From the NCBI GenBank assembly GCA_004352715.1, contig SCFE01000091.1:1332642-1396641 (forward strand): a DNA stretch of 64,000 nt, written 5' to 3'. This document shows positions 32,713 through 44,928 of this stretch, in pieces (the stretch's first letter is position 1; each line of letters begins with the position of its first letter). The position numbers and the translations under genes were made by a program. Under the pieces are notes generated by a model. The model was not told the origin of the DNA and did no database searches. It worked only from the letters and a program-made list of their open reading frames with translations. The DNA is from Hofstenia miamia. Its lineage: Eukaryota > Xenacoelomorpha > Acoela.

Positions 32713-33729
32713 TTCACTAGCTAAAGAGATACAAAAAGCATTGGAAATAATCTTTCAAAATATATATATATTAAAATTGCAAAAAATCAGTAAGCAAAAA
32801 CAGTTAGCATAAATATAGTGTGCAAACATATGATTTCGCGGGGTACGGATCAAAATTTTGCCCATGGACAAGCCTGAAAACTGGATAATAATGTTGTAGC
32901 GTTGAACATGTAATGATAAAAAGCGTCATGATAATTGCACTAGAATAGCTTCTCTGTGCGTTCCCTAAACACATTCCAGAAGTTGTATTTAAAGAAAATG
33001 TGAGTGAAAATTAACTATTTCTTCAAGATTATCTTATAACGCTATCATTGAATGACGAAGGAAGTGATCACTATAAAAGAAATGAATCTCAACCGTAATT
33101 AACCTTTTATCATACACATTTTATTCAAATTCCATGCCAAAAAAAATAATTATTTTATTATTGATTTTGCATCTCTATATAAGAAAGGTTTCGTGTGAAG
33201 CATAAACAAACCCTACCGCCATCGATTGAGGAAAACTAGACCTAATTCTCTCTCTAGCAACAGGGAGGTCATGGAAAACGGGAATAATAGCACAAACGAG
33301 ATATTGTGGAGCTGTAATAAGTGACAGATACCTTAGAGAGCAATGAACGAAAATTTTCGTTCATAAATTAAAATTATTTTTGCTAGCTTTTACTAGCTTT
33401 TAATTTATTTTTACTAGCTTTTACTTTTAATTTACTAGCTATTGCTGAACGAAAGTTTTCGGGATAATGTTAAGAGGTTAAGATGATGAAATGTTGTTTC
33501 TATTGATCGACTTGACAAGGTTAATTTTCCAATTCATTGAGTTTTGAAGCTTGACTTCGGCCAAACGCTGTGATTTTTAATTTCTATCTGACTATAGTAA
33601 CACTATGGAGCGAATCCAACTTTCAATACGTAATATATACTTGATTTGATAAAACAAGATATAAATATACTCCCATAAAGATTTCTTTCAATAATTAGAG
33701 TAGATTTAAAAATATTGTAGAAAACAAAC
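32713..33729. other. Kinase intron sequence, no other feature
   Basis: AT-rich DNA between the tandem array and the kinase exon. A short direct repetition of TTTTACTAGC-like units at 33385-33440 is the only structure seen. Confidence 0.5.
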
Positions 33730-34024
33730 CATCAAGAATGCATTTCTTTAATCGAGAAACATTATCTGCACGAAATGGCATCATTGCTGTGAGCATAAAG
33801 AAAAGAAGAACACCCAAAGCCCACAGATCCACAGGCGATCCCAAATAGGTCTCATCTCTGAAAAGTTCGGGAGCAGCATAGGGAGGCGAACCGCAAAAAG
33901 TGTTCAACATCTGATCGAAATCGGCTTTGGTGGAAAACCCAAAATCACCTATCTTGATTACCTCCGGGGCCGAGAAGAAGACGTTCTCTGCCTTGATATC
34001 ACGATGAATGATGTTCATTGAGTG
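33730..34024 (-). CDS. NIM1K: NIM1-type kinase exon: catalytic loop, activation loop, C-lobe
   Basis: A central exon of an AMPK-related serine/threonine kinase. Acceptor CATTTAG precedes 34024, and donor GTTTGT follows 33730. 295 nt: 98 codons plus one base, phase 1 at its 3' end. Motifs in order: [10 protein letters not shown] (catalytic loop with Asp, Lys and Asn), IGDFGFST (Mg-binding DFG), and [16 protein letters not shown] (activation loop). The activation-loop Thr of the LxTxCGSP pattern is the residue phosphorylated by LKB1 in this family. [13 protein letters not shown] (subdomain IX) and [18 protein letters not shown] follow. The [21 protein letters not shown] and MPFRA stretches match NIM1 better than MARK, SIK or BRSK kinases. 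Such kinases phosphorylate Ser/Thr on cytosolic proteins; physiological substrates of NIM1 are poorly known. All catalytic residues are intact. Confidence 0.95.
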
Positions 34025-35666
34025 CTAAATGAAAAATTCAACATAAAGGATATTATGTTCCCCTAACCCGAACCCTTTGACAAAGATTTATAGTAGTACT
34101 TACGGTGGATTAAAAAATTAATACGTGAAAAACTGAAAGGCAATGAATTGGAAATTAGGGCATGTCCAAATTGTTGAAAAAAAATTGGAAATGCTATAAC
34201 AAAGAAATCATATAAAAATACATTGCAGAGCATTTAAGTGACAAAGCACTAGTGAACTCAATGCTTTTAAAGAACGAAATTGTTTCGTAATTGTAAATTT
34301 AATATCAAAACTCCAAAAGAATTTCATAGAAACTTAGGTTCCAATTATTTTCTGAATCCATAATTAAAATGTGTAAGTCCCTGCGCTTTCATGTTGCTAA
34401 AGAGTGTTGAAATGAATCAATGAAAGGCATCAATGACCTTGCGGATAATTTGCGTCGACACTGCTTTGGACATTTAATTTTGACTAATGGCTCCGATATC
34501 TTATTCCTACAAATATTTTACCTTATGCATGCCATTGAATAAACATGGAAATAAAATAAATATTTTCATTTCCAAAAGCAAATGCTTACATTACAACCAT
34601 GCGCTTGCTGCAAGCAAATGAATTTAAATTAAAATTGAAAGAAATAGTTGATAAATGTACACATGCATGAAATTATTCAGTGGATATCTTTTCGAAACAT
34701 TTCAAGTGAAACAGCTTTAATACCAAAATCTAACTCATAAGTTCTCACGGGAATTGAACAATAAAAAAAGATGAAAATATGACGTCCTGAAATTATGTCT
34801 CATTCGTAAGCAGCACTAATGAAAATGCTTTCACTGTGAAAATGATGACAAGAGGGGAGAATATGAATAGAGAACTACTCTAAATTAACAAACACTCAGT
34901 GCGAAAACCACCACCAATTTTTTTAATTTTTAAATTAAAACTTCAAACTCAATTATCATATTTTCGGAAATAATGTTATATATTAAAACAAACTCTTGGC
35001 GAAAATATTTAACTTTTTAGCGTTTTGTAAATATTTTTTTTGTTTTTATTAGTTTTTAGTTAATTTTAATTTATAGTTGTAGCATATTTTAGCCTATGTG
35101 TAATTCATGTTTGTATATATATATATATCATTTGTAAATATTGTAAATATATGTATATATTCATGTATGTGCATACAGTGTTAAATAAAGCTATTAAATA
35201 ATAATAATAATATTTCGTTTAAAAGTTGGAGGAGATATGCTTGCCTGGAATATCACAATAGGTATATTACGTGATGAAAATCATGGAACAATATCGAATG
35301 TTACGTTAAATATTTTTAAATAATTGGAGAAAAATGTTTCATTCAAACATCTTAATCCCTAGCCTAAGCAAAATGTTCAAGACAAGCTCAGGCCCACTCA
35401 ACTCCTTAGAAGACCAAATTAAATTCCTATAAATGATGAATCAATATAAACAAGGTTGAAAATCACATGAAAACAAACGTGCGGCCTAATCACAGCCAAG
35501 CCGAACCCACTTGCATGTTTTGTACACTATTAAAAGTATACTACAAAATATAAAATAGGAAATCTGGATGGAATATATGTCTTTAATTTTCGGGAACGAA
35601 GTCAAACTCGGCATGGTTTAGTAAAAATTCATGTGTAGATTAAACTTAAAAAGCAACAAGTTACCG
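34025..35666. other. Kinase intron sequence, no other feature
   Basis: The start of the long intron 34025-49560. AT-rich with a TA-rich patch near 35115-35165 and an (ATA)n run near 35197-35212. No coding or element termini recognised. Confidence 0.5.
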
Positions 35667-36955
35667 CGGAGATTGAAGCGGTACCCTCAATTGGCGACCA
35701 TGACCGACCCGGTTCCAGTCACCCCTGACTATTGAGCGGTCGGTACCCACATTCCTCTCATATGGGTAGCGGCTTTGACAGGTCCTCACATTATAAAGTA
35801 CCAGTTTTGATCGCTTTACCTGATTTCAATGTATTTTTAGGTTTAATTCTCTTTTTGACCTGCTGTTAAAGGCATTGCTGCATTGGTCCGTTTTTTGCAT
35901 TACATAATGCATTTATGCAGTTGAAAGAACGTGTACTGTTTTGTGTTTTGTTTGAATATTGCTAATCCTATACATTATTATCTCCGCCAAGGAGGTTGTT
36001 TTGGTAGCGTTGGTTTGTTTGTTTGTCTGTTAACAACTTTACGGAAAAATTAATAGATGGATTGATCTCAAATTTTCACAAGAGGTGCGTCTCCGCCCAA
36101 GGAGGAATCCATTAAATGTTGGTGCTGATCCGGGAGACACAAGCTGCGTGGTGGAGGTCTGCGCTCTCCGAGTGCTTTTTTAGTTTCATGATAGATTTTA
36201 GTAATTAATGGCACACTGTGATTACTTCCAAACATTGAGAGTGACGATTTTGAATCTTAATTTTCAGCCTAATTAATAAGCAGAGCATAACGCCTGTGGT
36301 GATACGGAAATCAAAATAATCCGGTCAATGTAAACATTTCAACACCCGTAGTTGATTAAAAGAAGTTTACTTTAAAAATATATTCTAATAATGAATTATG
36401 GAATCTTATTGGTTTGTGTCTTTAAAGGCACAGCGGGCAATGTGCATGCTCACTAACACTTTCTAAAAGTTCTAAATAATTACTATTACGTTTCATTTGC
36501 AATATATAAAAGTAAAATTTGAATGGAGATTTACAATTAAATATAGTGCTATTGTTTAAATAATTAGAACTTTAAAGCTCATATTTACAGAATTTATACC
36601 ACTGAATCGTCATTCAATGTTCAATGACATTATTACGTCACGCACTTGCATGTATTCAAAAAACATTACTTGAACCACATTAGTGAATTGAACATGTGAG
36701 GTACTAACTCTTGCGCACAATCGTACAGCGTAAATAATTGAACGTTTTTGTAAATTACAGTGTATTTACAATATTTTAGTAAATATAATTATTGTAATTG
36801 TGACATGGTTTTGCAGCTTGAGATTTGAGAAACTCCCAGATTAAATGAGCTGACCGGTATGATCACAGTCACAAACTCAAAGTGACCGGTTTTGACGGTG
36901 AACAAATCCGGCCACGACCGGTCCAGTGATCAGTACCGATTGGCTTCCATCTCTA
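35667..36955. mobile_element. hAT-like non-autonomous element (1289 bp)
   Basis: The left end reads CGGAGATTGAAGC and the right end, reverse-complemented, TAGAGATGGAAGCC, both variants of a CAGAGATGGAAG-type hAT terminus. The flanks AGTTACCG (35659-35666) and CGTTACCG (36956-36963) agree at seven of eight bases, as expected for an old 8-bp target duplication. Both subterminal regions are rich in ACCGG/CCGGT units. No transposase is readable. A separate dispersed repeat sits inside at 35981-36185. Confidence 0.7.
35981..36185 (+). repeat. Dispersed repeat, copy 1
   Basis: It starts TCTCCGCCAAGGAGG and ends GAGGTCTGCGCTCTCCGAGT followed by a GCTTTT run. It is clearly homologous over its whole length to 50478-50672, in the same orientation. 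I recognise these end sequences as belonging to a short repeat widespread in aquatic animals, but I cannot name its class with certainty. It has no coding capacity. Confidence 0.8.
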
Positions 36956-38039
36956 CGTTACCGTTTACCTTCAGCTTCTAAATAATTGATTTGCGAATTT
37001 TAAAAAAATACTGTTAATGAAGTACAAAACGACTGTTAAAAAACGATTTTACGTCAAATTCGATCATTTAAATATGAAAGCTTTAACTTAAAGCAGTAAG
37101 ACGAAATTAATAAAATATTCAAATGTAAAAAACATTCGTTTATATTTTGAAGCTTATTCAAAAAGGTGCTAATGTGCAGACAAAGCGCTATTGTTTTACA
37201 AGACGATACTGTAGAAGTAATCTGCTTAATCCGTCTTTTCCATTAATTCATGACGCACTAATTTGAATGATTAGAGGTGAGGTGAACACATGCATCAAAA
37301 GAATTTCAGCAAAGCATTCAAGCAAAATAGGCTGAAAAAATGGAAATTCATTTATTTTCTAAACAACTAAGCGTAGTTAATCTCAAATACTTCGAATTTT
37401 TTTGCGTACTAGAAAAAGGAATGATTTTCACATACTGGCCTAACCCTAGAATTATTCGATATTTGTAATACCTTGGCTGATCGAATTAATTGTAAGTACA
37501 TTGATTTGAAAATTTCAACAAACCTCAAAAGCATGAATAGTTAATGCATTGAAAAGTTAAATTTGACGACTGCTTCACTAAATCCAATTAATTATTAAGC
37601 AATATATGTAAATAAAAGGAAAGGAAATTTATAACTAGTCTCGAAAACGCTGTTAGTTGAAATAAATGTGCTATGACACACATTTTTAATGGATTTAAAA
37701 GGAATCAGTTATTGCAAAGTTTTTTTAAAACTATGCATTGAATTCGCCAAAAATATCGTTCAGCAAGAAAAGCATTTTCCACAAAATTGAAAAAGTCAAT
37801 CACCGCATTCGCTTGATATGAAGGAAAATGAAACATTATTAAAAAGAAATCAATAGTTTTTCTCATCATCAAAAAACGAAAATGAAGTTTTAAATAATAA
37901 ATAACTTTTTGACTTTACAAAAATGAGAACTAGGCAAGTGCCTGTTAAAAAACTCATGGTTGGCGCTACCCAAAAAAAATTTGGGTTTCTGCTCTGAATT
38001 TTTTTAGGTTTTTAAGGTATTGCTCTAAATGATGTAGTC
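36956..38039. other. Kinase intron sequence, no other feature
   Basis: AT-rich sequence between the hAT-like element and the hAT transposase fossil. Nothing recognised. Confidence 0.45.
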
Positions 38040-39670
38040 CAGTACTACTCAAACTTTTTTATGCCAAGTATCGGCTTAGCACTTTTCCTCACTTCGCGTA
38101 CCAGTCAATTTCTGAAAAAAAGACAAGAGCAAAGTAACAAATACACAAAAAGCAAGTCACAAACTCTTTTATTAATTATCTTTCGAATTCTAATACGAAG
38201 TGTGCGCTTGCTTATTTGCAACCAGCTTATCCAATTATGGTTTTAATGGAAGACAATGCTACTCGAAAAGACGCATGGATATCCAACGCGTATCTGTGTT
38301 TTCCCTTTAAACAACTCATGGTAGAAATGCCGGCTTCACACATATAGAACGGAAGGGAAGCAGTGTTTTAATAACCATGCTGCTCAGTCTCGGATATTCT
38401 GTTTTTATTTTGAGCCATATATAGAACGGAAGGGAAGCAGTGTTTTAANNNNNNNNNNNNNNNNNNNNNNNNNNNNNNNNNNNNNNNNNNNNNNNNNNNN
38501 NNNNNNNNNNNNNNNNNNNNNNNNNNNNNNNNNNNNNNNNNNNNNNNNNNNNNNNNNNNNNNNNNNNNNNNNNNNNNNNNNNNNNNNNNNNNNNNNNNNN
38601 NNNNNNNNNNNNNNNNNNNNNNNNNNNNNNNNNNNNNNNNNNNNNNNNNNNNNNNNNNNNNNNNNNNNNNNNNNNNNNNNNNNNNNNNNNNNNNNNNNNN
38701 NNNNNNNNNNNNNNNNNNNNNNNNNNNNNNNNNNNNNNNNNNNNNNNNNNNNNNNNNNNNNNNNNNNNNNNNNNNNNNNNNNNNNNNNNNNNNNNNNNNN
38801 NNNNNNNNNNNNNNNNNNNNNNNNNNNNNNNNNNNNNNNNNNNNNNNNNNNNNNNNNNNNNNNNNNNNNNNNNNNNNNNNNNNNNNNNNNNNNNNNNNNN
38901 NNNNNNNNNNNNNNNNNNNNNNNNNNNNNNNNNNNNNNNNNNNNNNNNNNNNNNNNNNNNNNNNNNNNNNNNNNNNNNNNNNNNNNNNNNNNNNNNNNNN
39001 NNNNNNNNNNNNNNNNNNNNNNNNNNNNNNNNNNNNNNNNNNNNNNNNNNNNNNNNNNNNNNNNNNNNNNNNNNNNNNNNNNNNNNNNNNNNNNNNNNNN
39101 NNNNNNNNNNNNNNNNNNNNNNNNNNNNNNNNNNNNNNNNNNNNNNNNNNNNNNNNNNNNNNNNNNNNNNNNNNNNNNNNNNNNNNNNNNNNNNNNNNNN
39201 NNNNNNNNNNNNNNNNNNNNTCTCGGATATTCTGTTTTTATTTTGAGCCAGAAGCTTGCAAAGGAGTTTGAATCAAAAGAATTTCGCAAACCTTCATCAG
39301 CAGATCGATCCAATAAATTATCTTTTAAATCGACAGTTATATTAAACCCTTTTGCGTTTAAACAACTCATGGTAGAAATGCCGGCTTCACACATATATAT
39401 ATAGAACGGAAGGTTTTAATAACCATGCTGCTCAGTCTCGGATATTCTGTTTTTATTTTGAGCCAGAAGCTTGCAAAGGAGTTTGAATCAAAAGAATTTC
39501 GCAAACCTTCATCAGCAGATCGATCCAATAAATTATCTTTTAAATCGACAGTTATATTAAACCCTTTTGCGTTTAAACAGTTGGCGCTAATGATTTTCGA
39601 ATCCATTCATTTCCTCTTGGTGGATCTTTTTGTTCCGGAAAATAATGTTCAACTAAAAATTATTATATAG
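38040..39670 (-). pseudogene. hAT (ZBED5-like) transposase C-terminal fossil, scrambled by a gap
   Basis: The minus strand at 39367-39606 reads SFASFWLKIKTEYPRL, matching the FW-x-K-x-EYP block of ZBED5/FAM200-type hAT transposases. At 39221-39394 a second copy of the same block follows a CEAGISTM segment, which is the LCEAGFSAL-type motif. Left of the gap, about 38200-38340 reads in mixed frames as the final dimerisation block (DIHASFRVALSSIK, then ANKQAHTS). The pieces repeat and overlap around the 772-N gap (38449-39220), so local assembly is unreliable. Frameshifts show a dead element. Confidence 0.7.
38449..39220. other. Assembly gap (772 N)
   Basis: An N run flanked by duplicated segments: the TCTCGGATATTCTG-containing stretch occurs at about 38390, 39221 and 39436. 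This suggests unresolved overlap between contig ends. Confidence 0.95.
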
Positions 39671-41890
39671 ACTTTCTGATCAACATAAAACAAACTACTC
39701 AATTTACAATTTATCCTAATTGACCGCGTACCCACGTTTGCTAGCACTGATGTAGTCTACGAATTCTTTTGAAAGTATTACATATTTCTTAAGTTTTGTT
39801 GTTAATAATGATTATTGTTGTTGCATGTAAAGTACGTGCGACTACAATTTTCATTATTAAAATGGTTCAGCGATGAAACTCCCTCTATATTTTTTTACTT
39901 TTGAAATGTTTTCAACGTTTAACAAATGTTTTAACTATTGCTCTTTTGAAACCCCTCATATTCGAGGAACAATTGCACCCAGGCGACATCTACTTATAAA
40001 AAAAACATTGAAATTTTTATAACATCTAAATTCATTAATTTATATGCCTATGGAAAAGTCGACTTTAAATTCGACGCATTAATATTTTTTGGCAGCTTGG
40101 GGAAGCAGGTGAATTTTAGTTTTTATCTTGTGCTTGTTCCAAACACTATATAATTGTTTCAGTATTGTAGTACATTTTCTGAAGCGCAGTTCCTTCGTGT
40201 TGATATAAATGTATTGGAATTCAAGTAGCACTTGAAAAGATTTTATCTTCCTCTTCAAAGCAAAGAAATAAAAAGATTTCCAATTTCCCACGTATGCTAA
40301 CAAAACACCAAATTCTTGGGGATTTGAATTTAAAAAATTCACAGATAAAAAATTGCTCTAAATGAGACTAGTCGTTCCTATTGTACGAAGGGAAATTAGT
40401 AAGAAAATAAATTGTTTGATTCATATAAATGAAAAAAAAAACAAAAAGACTCCATCTGAAAAATTCAAGGAAGTGCTATATTAGTTATTTGATGGCACCA
40501 AGATGAATGGAGAATGGAAAAGCTCAGAGGATAAAGCCTTCAACAAGAGGCAATGTTGGTTATTCAACGCTTAGACTAGCACCTTTGAAGTGAATCCATC
40601 AAAAAACAAATGCGACTATCAACATGTCGAGTTCAAATTAGCCCTTCTTCATCCCAACAAACATACAATGCTTTGTCTGAATCGATACGAAAATCTATTA
40701 ATTTTTAGATGATCGAAAAGCCTCTTAGTTTAAATTTGTATAAATAAAAAGTTTTTAGAGGCAAATGGTTTCAATAGTCTAACAATTTGGTCAAAAAACA
40801 AAATTTTGATGATTTTATATGAAGTTAATAGATTTAGAAAATCAAAATAACAAATATATTTTAAACGTATTTTAATGTAGGCAGGAGCACGGCACGGGGC
40901 CGGCACGGTTCCAACATAGATTATATAACTAGCGATATTAATGGCTGGTAGTAATATAATACGCATATATTTGCCAATATGACTAGGCCCTTGTAACAGC
41001 TAGTTTTAAATATTAATGAGCTTTAAATATTTTATCACACAATTGCTCTAAACGATGTAAGATTTAAAATATAGTAACCTATCTTTTATTCATGCTATAC
41101 AACAGGTTTATAACGTTTTCAATGTTGGTTAGTAGGCTATGGTGCATATTAGAAGCGTATATACTGCTGTACATTACAAACCCAAAACCCACCCAAGACC
41201 TCAAATGCGTTTTTGAGTTTTAAAAAACTAATATAAACTTATTAGAAAATTTCAAAAAGCACAAAATGAAAGTAAATCTATATTGAGAATTGAGAGTGAA
41301 ATATTATTCCAAGGTCAAATTTAAAAAATGAATATTGGGTATAGAATTCCCTGCATTACACAAATTCACATAAATGCCTCCATTTCTTTCGCAACGACCA
41401 AAGTTATTCGGTACTGAAATAATGGGCTTCAAAAGAATTTTCAAGATAAAATTGCTATTAATATTAACTGATAATCAATGATAACTAAATGGATAGATAA
41501 CACAATATTTTGCAAAGGAAATTTATATCTTGATTTTTTGCAATTATTCATCATTAAGAAAGCGTCACTTGAAAAATAGAAATAAAAAGAACGCAACTTG
41601 TTCAATTATTTAAAGATTATTTAGCGTGAATTTATAATGAAAAAGTTCAGATAAAGAACAAACTCAACTTTGACAGAAATTTGAATGATAGTTTCGATGG
41701 ATTTTAAGATTAAAAGTTCATCCTTAGATTTGAATGTACAAACTAGAAGGTTAACTTGTAAACCATAAATCGCGTACATGCTTAATTTTTTCTAAAAGTA
41801 AATAAGCAGAAAAAAGAATTTACTTAAAATTCAGTCTGCAAGTGAAGAAAACCTTACAAAATTTTGGAGTGGGACCATCTTATCCAAAGC
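39671..41890. other. Kinase intron sequence, no other feature
   Basis: 2.2 kb of AT-rich DNA. A small GC-rich patch at about 40880-40915, with two CGGCACGG units, stands out. Minus ORFs at 40079-40342 and 40730-40966 have no domain and are not credible genes. Confidence 0.45.
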
Positions 41891-42245
41891 TATTTTTGAT
41901 TGCATTCGTATTATTTGAGTAGATCGTGCAATAATCTCTTAACGTTTGCAACCTGTGTGCCAGACATGGCACACGATCTCGAATTTGAAATTAATTTCTT
42001 CTGTATGATAAATAGTTGTTGCATATTAATGCGGATTTCACTCGTGAAACCAAGCAGNNNNNNNNNNNNNNNNNNNNNTATTTTTGATTGCATTCGTATT
42101 ATTTGAGTAGATCGTGCAATAATCTCTTAACGTTTGCAACCTGTGTGCCAGACATGGCACACGATCTCGAATTTGAAATTAATTTCTTCTGTATGATAAA
42201 TAGTTGTTGCATATTAATGCGGATTTCACTCGTGAAACCAAGCAG
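41891..42245. repeat. Direct duplication across a 21-N gap
   Basis: 41891-42057 and 42079-42245 appear identical (167 bp each) and are separated only by N at 42058-42078. This is most likely one locus represented twice at contig ends, not a biological tandem repeat. Confidence 0.9.
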
Positions 42246-43370
42246 AAGAAAGTTTAAACTACACATCCTTAACTGAATAGAATTTTAGTTGGCGTTAATA
42301 ACGTAATAACTTACCAAAATTATATAAGTGAGTTTTTAAATTTTAATATTTACGATTCTCTTCAATCAACTAGCAGCACTTCCTTTTTGCAATTGTAGCC
42401 TCCTTTTCGTAGTTAATTGTTTCTCCATTAACATATCATTTCCAATTATTGTCTAATGACAACTGATATATTTAGACTAAACAAACCCTAGTAGCATATA
42501 TAAGATGTGTTTGAGTTGTATGAATAGACGCTATCGTTAAACATAAGAATCATATTGAAAACGGTCCAATCAAAATAATTCTAGATGCCTTAAGAAGTGA
42601 AAATCTATGCTGAACTTCTTGAGTATATTTTTAACAATGCTTTCATGGAGGAAAATATTGCAATTGCTCGATAACAAAAATAATTATTCTCTGGCCTTTG
42701 CCAAGAAACATCTTCCAACATTCCCGGAACACTGCTTCGACAACGCGCGAATGACAAAATAGAATTTAATTTGTAACGAAAATGCAGAAATCGCCAATTC
42801 TACTACTATTTACGTGCTTAGTGGAAAAGTAAATCCTTACATATACATTCTTTGTAAATGTTCAATAAACTTTGGTGCTGCGAGATTACTCAGTCCCATG
42901 AGATTTATCGAGGATTAAATATTTCATTGGAACCAAGAGAATTAATGAAGAAATTTGGAGCACAGATTTCAAAAATTTTGGAGACTTTAGCCAAAATTGG
43001 ACTGTAGAACCACATGGGGCCATTGTAGTACCATCAATGGCGTATCACGACCTAGATAAGGCCGGATATTACATGTAATAAAAGACTAGACAGCGATGTT
43101 CAAGATCCCAAACTAATGATTTCAACGGAAAATTGAATGAACCGAAAATAATCTAAGTGTATTTAGAAAAATTTCCGATGTCGTTCCAGGAACCATTCAC
43201 TCCTGACCAAACCATTAATTGAACGAAGTTATCACTGTCTAAGGTCTGCAAAATGGAAACATTAGATAGTGTTACCTAGTGCCTCAATTTGTGATTTCTA
43301 GAATAAAATCAGCAATAAATGGGGTTTTTCTTACATACACATGTATATACTTTATTTTATATATATATAT
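42246..43370. other. Kinase intron sequence, no other feature
   Basis: No ORF, repeat or element terminus recognised. It ends in a TA microsatellite at 43360 that runs into an 81-N gap (43371-43451). Confidence 0.45.
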
Positions 43371-43451
43371 NNNNNNNNNNNNNNNNNNNNNNNNNNNNNN
43401 NNNNNNNNNNNNNNNNNNNNNNNNNNNNNNNNNNNNNNNNNNNNNNNNNNN

Positions 43452-43485
<34 letters not shown>

Positions 43486-43639
43486 TAATGGCTAACAGTT
43501 TGGGAACACTTTCCAAATTTAGAAATTTTTGTATTTTACACTAAAAACGCAATGTAGAAACAATATAATAACACAATGTAGAAACAATATGATAACACCG
43601 TGTAGAAAGCAAAATAGTTAACCCTTGTGGTGCGGATCC

Positions 43640-43741
43640 CGCATATATGCGGGATACGGCATCTGTTAAGTTAGACGAATCCCGCATATAAGCGGGATAC
43701 GGCATCTGTTAAGTTAGACGAATCCCGCACATAAGCGGGAT
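43640..43741. repeat. Three subterminal hairpin palindromes of the piggyBac MITE
   Basis: The first unit, ATCCCGCATATATGCGGGAT, is a perfect 20-bp palindrome. Two further near-palindromic copies (ATCCCGCATATA-AGCGGGAT and ATCCCGCACATA-AGCGGGAT) follow at a spacing of about 41 bp, linked by the repeated phrase ACGGCATCTGTTAAGTTAGA. They are probable transposase-binding or hairpin structures. Confidence 0.88.
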
Positions 43742-43926
43742 TTCGTTGCATAAATTATTTTTCTGTACTAGGCCTTACGTTAGGGCTCTATCTAAATTTA
43801 AATTATACCTGAAGTGAGATAAGTGATTGGTTCATATGTAATTTATGTTAATTTATGCAAATCTCTTTTCCATATGTCAAAACAACATTTAGAAAGTTCT
43901 AGAACATCTGAAATCAGCAAAACAAG

Positions 43927-44145
43927 ATGGCGACTGTTCAGAAGGGAAAGTATTCACTTCGAAGTCGTCATTCTGAAGAAGAATATGAAGTTATTGCTGA
44001 CGATTGTGACTCAGATATTGATGGAGAATATGATAAAGAAAATGATGAACCCTTAGACTTAGTTGAGAATGTGTTAGAGGATGATATTGAGCTTTCATTT
44101 AAGCCTTTACTGAGCATCCAAAGCCTTCTAGATAAAATTTTATGA
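43927..44145 (+). pseudogene. piggyBac transposase N-terminal remnant
   Basis: 72 codons: a short basic start (KGKYSLRSRHSEEEYE) and then a strongly acidic stretch (DDCDSDIDGEYDKENDEPLD), the composition usual for the disordered N-terminus of piggyBac transposases. No DDBD or catalytic region is present. It is assigned from its position between piggyBac termini; the sequence match alone would be weak. Confidence 0.55.
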
Positions 44146-44260
44146 GCAATTTAGTGAACCCATATATTTCTTTAAATTTTTTTTGAAAAATGCATCGTCT
44201 CCAGTAACTTGCAGTGGCGAAAAATGCTCAGCACCACAGGTGTTAATTCAGAAAAACTCA

Positions 44261-44776
44261 CTAATATTTTGTATGTCCGCCATTATTAGCCAAACACGCA
44301 GCAATGCGATTTGACATTGACTCGACCAGCTTTCTACAATAATAATCAGTAATCTCTGTGCACCATACCAGTTTAATTTGCTCCTTCAAATCGTCGAGTG
44401 ATGTGCATTGGCACTTCCTCAGACAGTTTTTGATGTGATGCCAGCAATTTTGCATGACGTTGAGGTTTGGGGAGTTTCCCGGCCAGTTCTTAAGCAGCCG
44501 AAAGTCTTGTGATGCAATCCACTGTTTCATAACTTTGGCGCTGTGACAAGGAGCACCATCTTGTTGTAGTACAGATGTTCTGCGAAGCTGCATAAACACG
44601 GGAACTCTCTCCTGAATTATTTTGAGGTAGGCCTTGGCTGTGACTGTCTCGTTGTGAGGAACGAAATGCAGACCAGCACTCCCACTCGCAGTTATAGTAT
44701 TCCAAATCATCACAGAAGGTGCTGAGTGGTCTCGAATTTCTTTGAAGGCAATCGGGGTTTGGCTGACGGTTTGCAC
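44261..44776 (-). pseudogene. Tc1 transposase catalytic C-terminal part
   Basis: 172 codons with SVMIWNTITASG, VLQQDGAPCHSA (second catalytic Asp, intact) and WPGNSPNLNVMQNCWHHIK. In the last block the third catalytic residue, Glu in the family's NPIEN motif, reads Gln. The C-terminus (ESMSNRIAACLANNGGHTKY) is complete. With the first Asp lost and the Glu changed, this copy cannot transpose itself. The stop is about 17 bp from the nested piggyBac insertion. Confidence 0.9.
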
Positions 44777-44928
44777 GATGGAAGGTCAAAGGTAGTATTC
44801 AATCGACGCCTAATGGTGCACGTTGATACATTCTGCACTACCGCACCTAGATTTGCTTTGACTTCAGAAGATGGTTGATTGATGACGTAACCGTGACTGA
44901 GATGGTCAGTCTGAAGGGGTTGTCACTT

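Larger units (their letters stand above)
43622..44242. mobile_element. piggyBac-type MITE nested in the Tc1 element (621 bp)
   Basis: TTAA lies at both borders (43618-43621 and 44243-44246), the invariant piggyBac target. The termini are inverted: CCCTTGTGGTGC at the left and, reverse-complemented, CACCTGTGGTGC at the right. The interior keeps only an acidic N-terminal ORF. The left subterminal region has three copies of a palindromic unit built on ATCCCGCATATA. Its position inside the Tc1 element shows it inserted later. Confidence 0.9.

Noticed and set aside
40880-40915. GC-rich CGGCACGG repeat as an element terminus
   Set aside because: No matching partner terminus or target duplication could be found in the surrounding intron.
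43279-43544. ORFs made of Tyr-Ile repeats (also at 45176-45658 and 59862-60155)
   Set aside because: They are translations of TA microsatellite and N runs.
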